DNA of 64,000 nt from an uncultured Bacteroides sp. (GTDB lineage: Bacteria > Bacteroidota > Bacteroidia > Bacteroidales > Bacteroidaceae), in assembly GCF_905207245.1 (NCBI RefSeq), contig NZ_CAJLKP010000013.1, positions 1 to 64,000 of the forward strand. Reading direction: 5' to 3'. Below the pieces are notes generated by a model, which was given only the letters and a program-made list of their open reading frames with translations, made no database searches and was not told where the DNA came from. The translations under genes and the position numbers were made by a program. Position 1 is the stretch's first letter. Each line of letters opens with the position of its first letter. Below, one piece after another: positions 27,733-35,088 of this stretch.

Positions 27733-27740
27733 CAAAGATA
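27733..27740 (-). promoter_or_regulatory. -7 promoter element for the PAP2 gene
   Basis: Reads TATCTTTG on the minus strand, 23 bases before the Met at 27709. It shares the short divergent region with the AraC gene promoter at 27774. Confidence 0.6.
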
Positions 27741-27773
27741 GACGATTTTGTTAGAGTATTCACAAAAAAATTC

Positions 27774-27781
27774 TATCTTTG
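27774..27781 (+). promoter_or_regulatory. -7 promoter element for the first AraC gene
   Basis: TATCTTTG at 27774-27781, 33 bases before the ATG at 27815. TTTG at 27747-27750 is a slightly distant -33 candidate. Confidence 0.6.
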
Positions 27782-27814
27782 TTGCCATAATTTTAGTAAT
27801 TCGTCTTATATTTC

Positions 27815-28732
27815 ATGACAAAAGACACTCTTTGTACACGGCAAGTAGATTGTAGTCTGTGCCCGAAAGTTTCTGAGGGGACGTTGGCATACCGCCAATA
27901 TCCTCAGGGGCAGCATTTCTCTGCAGAGAAGTGTACACAAAATTGCATGATTTTTGTATTGAAGGGTGAGTTACTGGTAAATAGTAACGAATATCCGGGA
28001 ACTACTCTTCAAAGTAAACAATGTGTTTTGCAAGCCATCGGTTCGAAAATGGAACTACTGGCGCTGACCGATGTAGAATATATCGCTTATTGGTTTACGG
28101 AACTCCCTGTTCTGTGCGAGGACCGCTATAAGGATATTCTGGAACGCTCCGAAGCTCCACTGACCTACACGCCACTGATAGCCAACGCAAAACTGGAACG
28201 TTTGCTACACGATATCGTCGATTATTTCAAGGAACAACCCGCCGCTTGCGGAAAATATCTCGATCTTAAGCGTCAGGAACTGGTTTACATATTGACCTGC
28301 TATTATCCAATACGCCAGATAAGCACCTTCTTCTACCCCATCAGTACTTATACTGAAAGTTTCCATTATTTCATTATGCAGAACTACGACAAGGTGAAGA
28401 ATGTGGAAGAATTTGCCCATCTGGGAGGATATACCACCACTACATTCCGCCGCTTGTTTAAAAATATGTACAATGTACCTGTATATGAATGGATATTGGA
28501 CAAGAAGCGTGAAGGCATTCTGAACGACCTGCAATTCACTAAACAACGTGTTTCGGTCATCAGTGCGCGATATGGTTTCGACTCCTTGTCCCATTTCGCC
28601 CACTTCTGCAAAGATTCCTTTGGAGATACGCCCCGGGCCCTGCGGAAACGTGCCGCCAATGGAGAAAAAATCACTATCATAAAAGAGAAAGGAGACGAGG
28701 GAGGAAGGGAACAAGGAGACAAAGAAGACTAA
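27815..28732 (+). CDS. AraC-family transcriptional regulator (CxxC sensor type, copy 1)
   Basis: Cytoplasmic DNA-binding regulator. The N-terminus has a Cys cluster (VDCSLCPK near residues 10-17, then CTQNC near 46). A cupin-like core follows (MIFVLKGELLVNSNEYPGTTL, VLQAIGSKMELLALTDVEY). The C-terminal AraC helix-turn-helix pair is clear (VEEFAHLGGYTTTTFRRLFKNMYNVPVYEWILDKK in outline, then ARYGFDSLSHFAHFCKDSFGDTPRALRKR). The last about 16 residues (KEKGDEGGREQGDKED) are encoded by an inverted 8-bp-period array and are probably not native to the family. A paralogue with the same layout lies at 37871-38716. Confidence 0.88.
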   Translation: MTKDTLCTRQVDCSLCPKVSEGTLAYRQYPQGQHFSAEKCTQNCMIFVLKGELLVNSNEYPGTTLQSKQCVLQAIGSKMELLALTDVEYIAYWFTELPVLCEDRYKDILERSEAPLTYTPLIANAKLERLLHDIVDYFKEQPAACGKYLDLKRQELVYILTCYYPIRQISTFFYPISTYTESFHYFIMQNYDKVKNVEEFAHLGGYTTTTFRRLFKNMYNVPVYEWILDKKREGILNDLQFTKQRVSVISARYGFDSLSHFAHFCKDSFGDTPRALRKRAANGEKITIIKEKGDEGGREQGDKED

Positions 28733-28797
28733 TCGACTCTTGTCCCCTTGTCTCCTTATCCCCTTGTCGGCTTGTTCCCTTGTTGCCTTGTCAACTT
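28684..28797. repeat. 8-bp-period array in two orientations (copy 2), overlapping the AraC 3' end
   Basis: Right block: seven consecutive 8-base units from 28739 to 28794, CTTGTCCC, CTTGTCTC, CTTATCCC, CTTGTCGG, CTTGTTCC, CTTGTTGC, CTTGTCAA, consensus CTTGTCNN, plus a final CTT. Left block, opposite sense, 28684-28723: AGAGAAAG, GAGACGAG, GGAGGAAG, GGAACAAG, GAGACAAA. The left block lies inside the AraC reading frame. The blocks can fold into a long hairpin in several registers just past the stop codon. Confidence 0.85.
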
Positions 28798-28836
28798 CTA
28801 TCTCCTGTTTTAATTACGGAATTATTTCTTTAATTC

Positions 28837-28868
28837 CTTGTTTAATCAATGTATTTCTTCTATTTTTG
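28837..28868 (+). promoter_or_regulatory. Promoter of the frdCAB operon
   Basis: -33 CTTG at 28837-28840 and -7 TATTTTTG at 28861-28868 are separated by 20 bases, the spacing expected for Bacteroides. The leader to the frdC start is about 65 bases. Confidence 0.65.
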
Positions 28869-28939
28869 CGGGAAATTAGCGGGAAGCTCTAAGGAAAAGC
28901 AAATTTTCGAACTATTAAATAATTTAAATTCAATCATTT

Positions 28940-29629
28940 ATGTGGTTAAGTAATTCATCTGTAGGAAGGAAAGTGGTGATGAGCGTTACCGGTATCGCCC
29001 TTGTCCTGTTTCTGACGTTTCACATGGCGATGAACCTGGTTGCATTAATCTCGGCAGAGGGATACAACATGGTTTGTGAGTTCCTGGGAGCAAACTGGTA
29101 TGCCTTGGTGGCTACGGTAGGTTTGGCTGCCCTTTTCATCATTCACATCATCTACGCCTTCTGGCTGACGATGCAAAACCGCAAAGCGCGCGGTAGCGAG
29201 CGCTATGCTGTAGTAGACAAACCCAAGACTGTGGAATGGGCTTCTCAGAACATGCTCGTGCTGGGTCTTATCGTAATCGTAGGCCTGGGTCTTCACTTGA
29301 TTAACTTCTGGGCAAAGATGCAGCTCCCCGAGTTGATGCACAACATGGGTATGTGTGCTGACGCAACTGCACTGGAATTCGCCGCTAACGGTGTTCATCA
29401 CATTGAAAACACATTCAGCAATCCGGTATACGTAGTGCTTTACCTCATTTGGCTCGCTGCATTGTGGTTCCACCTGACTCACGGTTTCTGGAGCTCCATG
29501 CAATCCCTGGGCTGGAACAACAAAGTATGGATTAACCGTTGGAAATGCATTTCTAACATCTACTCCACTATCGTTGTTGTATGCTTCGCCCTGGTAGTTG
29601 TCGTATTCTTTGCAAAATCAATTATGTAG
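28940..29629 (+). CDS. frdC: Fumarate reductase/succinate dehydrogenase cytochrome b subunit
   Basis: Membrane anchor carrying heme b and the quinone site for the FrdAB enzyme. The five-helix type of the Wolinella/Bacteroidetes class fits its length (229 aa) and hydrophobic segments (VVMSVTGIALVLFLTFHMAMN, ALVATVGLAALFIIHIIYAFW in part, LVLGLIVIVGLGLHLI, VVLYLIWLAALWFHLTHG, STIVVVCFALVVVVFF). Several conserved histidines sit in these helices. First gene of frdCAB. Bacteroides uses this enzyme as fumarate reductase in anaerobic respiration. Confidence 0.93.
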   Translation: MWLSNSSVGRKVVMSVTGIALVLFLTFHMAMNLVALISAEGYNMVCEFLGANWYALVATVGLAALFIIHIIYAFWLTMQNRKARGSERYAVVDKPKTVEWASQNMLVLGLIVIVGLGLHLINFWAKMQLPELMHNMGMCADATALEFAANGVHHIENTFSNPVYVVLYLIWLAALWFHLTHGFWSSMQSLGWNNKVWINRWKCISNIYSTIVVVCFALVVVVFFAKSIM

Positions 29630-29630
29630 T

Positions 29631-29710
29631 AAACAAGGAGACAAGATACAAGGGAACAAGACAAAAAAGCATTCTCCTCGTAAACTTGTCAACTGTAGCC
29701 TCGTAAACTT
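29631..29710. repeat. 8-bp-period array in two orientations (copy 3), between frdC and frdA
   Basis: ACAAG words start at 29633, 29641, 29648 and 29656 (spacing 8, 7, 8). The opposite block CTCGTAAA, CTTGTCAA, CTGTAGC, CTCGTAAA, CTT spans 29677-29710 and is nearly identical to the right block of copy 1 at 23081-23114. The array begins two bases after the frdC stop and ends 16 bases before the frdA start, so it is transcribed within the operon. Confidence 0.8.
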
Positions 29711-29726
29711 TAAAAAAAATAGCATT

Positions 29727-31706
29727 ATGACTAAGATAGATTCAAAAATTCCGGAAGGACCGGTGGCTGAGAAATGGACCAACTATAAAGCTCACCAGAA
29801 ATTAGTTAACCCCGCCAATAAGCGTCGTTTGGATATCATCGTGGTAGGTACGGGATTGGCAGGTGCTTCTGCCGCCGCTTCACTCGGTGAAATGGGTTTC
29901 AGAGTATTCAACTTCTGTATTCAGGATTCTCCGCGTCGTGCACACTCCATTGCTGCACAGGGCGGTATCAACGCTGCTAAGAATTACCAAAACGACGGTG
30001 ACTCTGTTTACCGTCTGTTCTATGATACTGTAAAAGGTGGTGACTATCGTGCCCGCGAAGCTAACGTTTATCGCTTGGCAGAGGTATCCAACGCCATCAT
30101 CGACCAATGTGTGGCACAAGGTGTTCCCTTTGCCCGCGAATACGGCGGCCTGCTGGACAACCGTTCTTTCGGTGGTGCCCAGGTATCACGTACGTTCTAT
30201 GCCCGCGGTCAAACCGGACAGCAGTTGTTGCTGGGTGCTTACTCTGCACTGAGCCGCCAGGTAAATGCAGGTACTGTGAAACTGTACACCCGTTATGAAA
30301 TGCAGGATGTTGTCCTCATCGACGGACGTGCACGCGGTATCATTGCTAAAGACCTCGTTACCGGTAAACTGGAACGTTTCGCTGCCCACGCAGTAGTTAT
30401 TGCTACCGGTGGTTACGGAAATGCCTACTTCCTGTCTACCAACGCTATGACTTGTAACTGTACGGCCGCTATATCTTGCTATCGCAAGGGTGCATGGATG
30501 GCCAACCCGGCTATGGTACAGATTCACCCCACTTGTATTCCTGTTCACGGTGATAAGCAGTCTAAACTGACTTTGATGTCGGAGTCCCTGCGTAACGACG
30601 GTCGCATCTGGGTTCCGAAGAAGAAAGAAGATGCCATAAAACTCCAGAAGGGTGAAATCAAGGGAAGCGATATTCCCGAAGAAAACCGCGACTATTACTT
30701 GGAACGCCGCTATCCGGCATTCGGTAACTTAGTGCCGCGTGACGTTGCCAGCCGTGCTGCTAAGGAACGTTGCGATGCTGGTTTCGGTGTGAACAATACA
30801 GGCTTGGCAGTATTCCTCGATTTCTCTGAGGCTATCAGCCGTTTAGGTATTGATATTGTTCTCCAGCGTTATGGTAACCTCTTCGATATGTACGAGGAAA
30901 TCACTGACGTTAATCCGGGTGAGCTGGCAAAAGAAATTGCCGGTGTGAAATATTATAATCCGATGATGATTTATCCGGCTATCCACTACACAATGGGTGG
31001 TATCTGGGTTGACTACGAATTGATGACCTCTATCAAGGGTCTGTTCGCTATCGGTGAGTGTAACTTCTCCGACCACGGTGCAAACCGCCTTGGCGCTTCT
31101 GCATTGATGCAAGGTCTGGCTGACGGTTACTTCGTATTGCCTTACACTATTCAGAATTATCTGGCCGACCAGATTACAGTTCCCCGTTTCTCTACCGACC
31201 TGCCTGAATTTGCAGCAGCAGAGAAAGCTATCCAGGAGAAAATCAACTGGATGATGAACATCAAGGGCAAGAAGTCGGTAGACTCTATCCACAAGGAACT
31301 GGGTCACGTAATGTGGGAATATGTAGGTATGGGCCGTACAGCAGAAGGCTTGAAGACCGGTATTGCTAAACTGAAAGAAATCCGTAAGACATTTGAAAAA
31401 GACTTGTTCATCCCCGGAGATAAAGAAGGTATGAACGTAGAGCTGGATAAAGCTATCCGCCTGTACGACTTCATTATCATGGGTGAATTGGTTGCTTACG
31501 ACGCTCTGAACCGTAACGAAAGCTGCGGTGGTCACTTCCGTGAAGAATACCAGACTGAGGAAGGCGAAGCAAAACGTGATGACGAAAACTACTTCTACGT
31601 TGCTTGCTGGGAATATCAAGGCTCCGACGAAAAAGCTCCTGAGTTGCTGAAAGAACCGTTGGTTTACGAAGCAATCAAGGTACAGACTCGTAACTATAAG
31701 AGCTAA
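29727..31706 (+). CDS. frdA: Fumarate reductase/succinate dehydrogenase flavoprotein subunit
   Basis: Catalytic FAD subunit that interconverts fumarate and succinate. Dinucleotide-binding motif VVGTGLAGASAAASLGEMG near residue 37, FAD-attachment region SIAAQGGINAAKNY, and the conserved GANRLGASALMQGLADG. The frame is open upstream to 29598, but that extension only translates the repeat array and overlaps frdC; the Met at 29727 (MTKIDSKIPEGP) is the family start. 659 aa, as expected for the Bacteroides enzyme. Confidence 0.95.
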   Translation: MTKIDSKIPEGPVAEKWTNYKAHQKLVNPANKRRLDIIVVGTGLAGASAAASLGEMGFRVFNFCIQDSPRRAHSIAAQGGINAAKNYQNDGDSVYRLFYDTVKGGDYRAREANVYRLAEVSNAIIDQCVAQGVPFAREYGGLLDNRSFGGAQVSRTFYARGQTGQQLLLGAYSALSRQVNAGTVKLYTRYEMQDVVLIDGRARGIIAKDLVTGKLERFAAHAVVIATGGYGNAYFLSTNAMTCNCTAAISCYRKGAWMANPAMVQIHPTCIPVHGDKQSKLTLMSESLRNDGRIWVPKKKEDAIKLQKGEIKGSDIPEENRDYYLERRYPAFGNLVPRDVASRAAKERCDAGFGVNNTGLAVFLDFSEAISRLGIDIVLQRYGNLFDMYEEITDVNPGELAKEIAGVKYYNPMMIYPAIHYTMGGIWVDYELMTSIKGLFAIGECNFSDHGANRLGASALMQGLADGYFVLPYTIQNYLADQITVPRFSTDLPEFAAAEKAIQEKINWMMNIKGKKSVDSIHKELGHVMWEYVGMGRTAEGLKTGIAKLKEIRKTFEKDLFIPGDKEGMNVELDKAIRLYDFIIMGELVAYDALNRNESCGGHFREEYQTEEGEAKRDDENYFYVACWEYQGSDEKAPELLKEPLVYEAIKVQTRNYKS

Positions 31707-31739
31707 TCGGGAAGTTGAACATTTAAAGAATTAAAGAAA

Positions 31740-32495
31740 ATGGATAAAAATATATCATTCACGCTCAAGGTATGGCGCCAGAAAGGTCCGAAAGCAAAAG
31801 GTACTTTTGAAACATACCCAATGAAAGATATCCCCGGTGACACTTCATTCCTCGAAATGCTGGATATCTTGAACGAAGAACTTATCAGCAAAGGTGAAGA
31901 GCCGGTTGTATTCGATCATGACTGTCGCGAAGGTATCTGCGGTATGTGTTCACTCTACATTAACGGACATCCTCATGGTCCTGCAACAGGTGCTACTACC
32001 TGCCAGATCTATATGCGCCGTTTCAACGATGGTGACACTATCACTGTTGAACCGTGGCGTTCTGCAGGTTTCCCGGTAATCAAGGACTTGATGGTAGACC
32101 GTACAGCTTACGATAAGATTATGCAAGCCGGTGGTTATGTCAGCATACGTACAGGTTCTCCTCAGGACGCCAACGCTATCCTGATTCCGAAGCAGATTGC
32201 CGACGAAGCTATGGATGCTGCTGCATGTATCGGTTGCGGTGCTTGTGTAGCTGCATGTAAGAATGGTTCTGCTATGTTGTTTGTTTCTGCCAAAGTCAGC
32301 CAGTTGAACTTGCTGCCGCAAGGTAAACCGGAAGCATTGCGCCGTGCGAAAGCTATGTTGAGCAAGATGGACGAACTCGGATTCGGTAACTGTACCAACA
32401 CTCGCGCTTGCGAAGCCGAATGTCCGAAAAACATTTCTATCAGCAACATCGCTCGCCTGAACCGCGACTTCATCATCGCAAAACTGAAAGACTAA
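31740..32495 (+). CDS. frdB: Fumarate reductase/succinate dehydrogenase iron-sulfur subunit
   Basis: Electron-transfer subunit linking the flavoprotein to the cytochrome b anchor. The [2Fe-2S] ligands are Cys62, 67, 70 and 88 (DCREGICGMC and TTC). The second cluster domain holds CIGCGACVAAC (Cys163, 166, 169, 173) and CTNTRACEAECP (Cys218, 224, 228). All expected cysteines are present. Last gene of frdCAB, ended by the strong terminator at 32527-32564. Confidence 0.95.
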   Translation: MDKNISFTLKVWRQKGPKAKGTFETYPMKDIPGDTSFLEMLDILNEELISKGEEPVVFDHDCREGICGMCSLYINGHPHGPATGATTCQIYMRRFNDGDTITVEPWRSAGFPVIKDLMVDRTAYDKIMQAGGYVSIRTGSPQDANAILIPKQIADEAMDAAACIGCGACVAACKNGSAMLFVSAKVSQLNLLPQGKPEALRRAKAMLSKMDELGFGNCTNTRACEAECPKNISISNIARLNRDFIIAKLKD

Positions 32496-32526
32496 ATAGC
32501 CCTTTCTACATTTGATTAATATCACG

Positions 32527-32564
32527 AAAGCTCCTCTGCCAGTTTCCCGGCAGAGGAGCTTTTA
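32527..32564. terminator. Bidirectional intrinsic terminator
   Basis: AAAGCTCCTCTGCC (32527-32540) and GGCAGAGGAGCTTT (32549-32562) form a perfect 14-bp stem with an 8-base loop and A/T runs on both sides. It serves frdB on + and the convergent histidine kinase gene on the other strand. Confidence 0.88.
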
Positions 32565-32601
32565 TATACTTGCAACAAAAGGTGGCGAAGAAATCTTTCA
32601 G

Positions 32602-34962
32602 TTATTCTATAACCGGATTTGCCAAAGACAGAATTACCGTGAAACAGCTACCCTTTCCTACTTCCGACTGTACCTCTATACGCCCGCACAGCCTTTCAAT
32701 GATAACCTTACAAATGGAAAGTCCGAGTCCACTTCCTTGTTCAAACTCGTCAGCCTTATAAAAACGGTCAAAAATCATCATGAGTTCTTTAGCCTCAATG
32801 CCTTTACCGGTATCTTCTACGTATACACTAACCTGATTATGGCTTTTATCCACTTTACATCCCAATGTTACCGTACCATTCCGGGTAAATTTATTCGCAT
32901 TGTTCAGGAAGTTAGAAATAACCTGGATAAAGCGTAAACGATCTATATTGACAAGTAGAGGAGAAGCCTTTTCGTCCAGTTCAAGCCGGAAATGCAGCGA
33001 AGGTTGGATTAAGGACTGATAAGCCCTATAAATCTCCTTCACAACCTCCACCATGTCCCATTCTTTTATCTCAAAGCTCATATTTCCGGAGTCCAGACGA
33101 GAAATCTCCACCACATCATCAATCAGTTTCAGAAGCAAATCATTGTTACGATTGATCAGTTCGAGCATAGCCTCCCGTTCTTCCGGTTCAACCTCGTCAG
33201 CACCCTCACCTACCAACAAGTTCGTAAAACCAACAATGGCATTGAGTGGAGTACGGATTTCATGACTCATATTGTTAAGGAAGGATTGCTTCAATTCAGC
33301 TTTTTCAGCTATTTGTTTAGCCAGAATAAGCTGTTCCTCACGTTCCATCTGTTCCTGAATATCTTGCATGATACCTGCCAGCATTATCTTTCCTTTTGCA
33401 TCTTTCAGGCTACGGCACCGGAGTTCATACCAACGGTAACCATCCTCACCAAAGCAGAATCGCGCATGCTGCACCTGCATATCCGTAGATTGATGTAGTG
33501 TTTCATATAATGAATTCAATAACGGCACATCATCAGCATGCACATATTTCAGAAAATCCATTCTCGCATACTTCCTCTGTTCCAACCCCACCAGACGCGT
33601 ATAATTCTCATCAAACTCTATATCATTCCCTTGCATATTCCATAGCGAAACCCGGCCTCCATCTGTAGAAAGCGTCAGGCGTTTATGGGCCTCTTCAAGC
33701 ATCTCCATATTCTTACGTGCAATCCGGGAATGCCGGCGCATACGCAACAGACTGATTAATACGAGAATAAAAGTAAGGATGAACAACCCGACCAGCAGAT
33801 AGAGTTCTTCGCGATAATGGTCGTAGAGTGGATAATTGATGATACGCACATTTTTCGGCACGGTTTTTATATGATAACTGCTATGAGCAGAGAAATAAGT
33901 CCAATCGAGCACATACTCCTTCTCCAAATCCCTGATTTCAGGCATGTCCATTTTCTCCTTATTCATCAGGCGGACTGAGAATTCAGCAGCAGACCGGGCA
34001 GAAATCTCATCAGTAGCCATGTAACCACCTACAATCTTGGAACCTTCTCCAAACCCCTCACGTATACAACTGAAAGAGGGAATATCCATAGCTTTAACTA
34101 TCGGGAGTGCCATCATATCAAACTTATCCAGCAGAAATACCTGTTTACCCCGGTCAGTTCTCGACTTCTCCATCATAACGAGCAAGGAAGTCCCTTTTAT
34201 ATAGCGGAAAGGACAAAGGCTTATGGTCAGTTTCTCCTTCTTAAAACGTTGCCTCGCCACTGCTGGCTTCAGATTATAGTACTCAATCATTTCCTCCAAC
34301 TTCCTGTACTGAAGCTGTGCGGAGAAAGCCGACTCATAGGCTAAAACCTGAACATTTCTCCTGTCAATGAACCGGGTAAACAAATCAAATGACTTACGCC
34401 CAAGAACAGTCAAGTCTACATTATAGACAATCTCCATGCTCACATCGGGGTGTAATGATGCTATGAAATCCATGTTACGTTTAAAGTCCGGAGTATCCCG
34501 CAGCACATAGATTCGACTACCTTCATATTCTTCAATGAGTTTTTCATCGGGGAAATGTACGTTGCAAGCCACCACCGGAATGGAAGAAAGCAATTGGTGA
34601 CGGGTGGAAAGCAAAGTGAATGTTGACTGGTCGCCTACCGTAAGAATAAGGTCTACCCGGCGGTTCCTAAGAATCTCAAGATAGGTCTTCATACTTTCTA
34701 TTTCATCCTTCGTAGTGAGATTATTGCAATCCAGATAAAACTTATCGAATACAGGTTCTATCCCCTGTTTCCTGAATGCCTGTTGCAAGAGTTCCTCAAA
34801 ATTCCCGTAACCGCCATCATTCGGTGAAAAAGAGTAAACAAGTGAGATATGTTTTTCCAGACGATGGTTGGTAGTATACCACTGTTTAAAGTTTACTCCG
34901 CATAAGAAAGCACATAGCAGAAAAACAAAGGCAAATATATATTTAAGTTTGTCGGTTTTCAT
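32602..34962 (-). CDS. Membrane sensor histidine kinase with ABC-binding-protein-like sensor
   Basis: The N-terminal membrane segment (residues 7-22) is followed by a periplasmic domain, residues about 35-380, resembling ABC_sub_bind type binding proteins (ISLVYSFSPNDGGYGNFEELL, DLILTVGDQSTF, SSIPVVACNV). A second membrane helix lies at 388-407. Then come a PAS domain about 430-540, the HisKA phosphoacceptor His567 in NNMSHEIRTPLNAIVGF, and the ATPase domain (NFLNNANKFT, VEDTGKGI, GSGLGLSI). There is no receiver domain and no response regulator next to it. A longer frame reaches 35046, but the promoter at 34981-34988 supports the Met at 34962 (786 aa). Confidence 0.88.
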   Translation of the reverse strand: MKTDKLKYIFAFVFLLCAFLCGVNFKQWYTTNHRLEKHISLVYSFSPNDGGYGNFEELLQQAFRKQGIEPVFDKFYLDCNNLTTKDEIESMKTYLEILRNRRVDLILTVGDQSTFTLLSTRHQLLSSIPVVACNVHFPDEKLIEEYEGSRIYVLRDTPDFKRNMDFIASLHPDVSMEIVYNVDLTVLGRKSFDLFTRFIDRRNVQVLAYESAFSAQLQYRKLEEMIEYYNLKPAVARQRFKKEKLTISLCPFRYIKGTSLLVMMEKSRTDRGKQVFLLDKFDMMALPIVKAMDIPSFSCIREGFGEGSKIVGGYMATDEISARSAAEFSVRLMNKEKMDMPEIRDLEKEYVLDWTYFSAHSSYHIKTVPKNVRIINYPLYDHYREELYLLVGLFILTFILVLISLLRMRRHSRIARKNMEMLEEAHKRLTLSTDGGRVSLWNMQGNDIEFDENYTRLVGLEQRKYARMDFLKYVHADDVPLLNSLYETLHQSTDMQVQHARFCFGEDGYRWYELRCRSLKDAKGKIMLAGIMQDIQEQMEREEQLILAKQIAEKAELKQSFLNNMSHEIRTPLNAIVGFTNLLVGEGADEVEPEEREAMLELINRNNDLLLKLIDDVVEISRLDSGNMSFEIKEWDMVEVVKEIYRAYQSLIQPSLHFRLELDEKASPLLVNIDRLRFIQVISNFLNNANKFTRNGTVTLGCKVDKSHNQVSVYVEDTGKGIEAKELMMIFDRFYKADEFEQGSGLGLSICKVIIERLCGRIEVQSEVGKGSCFTVILSLANPVIE

Positions 34963-34980
34963 TATTGAATTAACACCAAG

Positions 34981-34988
34981 CAAAAATA
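34981..34988 (-). promoter_or_regulatory. -7 promoter element for the sensor kinase gene
   Basis: Reads TATTTTTG on the minus strand, 18 bases before the Met at 34962. It faces away from the barrel-protein promoter at 35054-35061. Confidence 0.55.
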
Positions 34989-35053
34989 CTATAAATTCTA
35001 CGAAAAAAGAACGTTTTCCCTTTATAATAATATTGAATACAATCAAAACTCCC

Positions 35054-35061
35054 TATTTTTG
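35054..35061 (+). promoter_or_regulatory. -7 promoter element for the outer-membrane barrel gene
   Basis: TATTTTTG at 35054-35061, with TTG at 35033-35035 (18 bases upstream). Translation must begin after it, which selects the GTG at 35089. Confidence 0.55.
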
Positions 35062-35088
35062 TGCCTACTTACAATAATACAGAAAAAC

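Noticed and set aside
29598..29726. N-terminal extension of FrdA
   Set aside because: It overlaps frdC and translates the repeat array; the family start is the Met at 29727.
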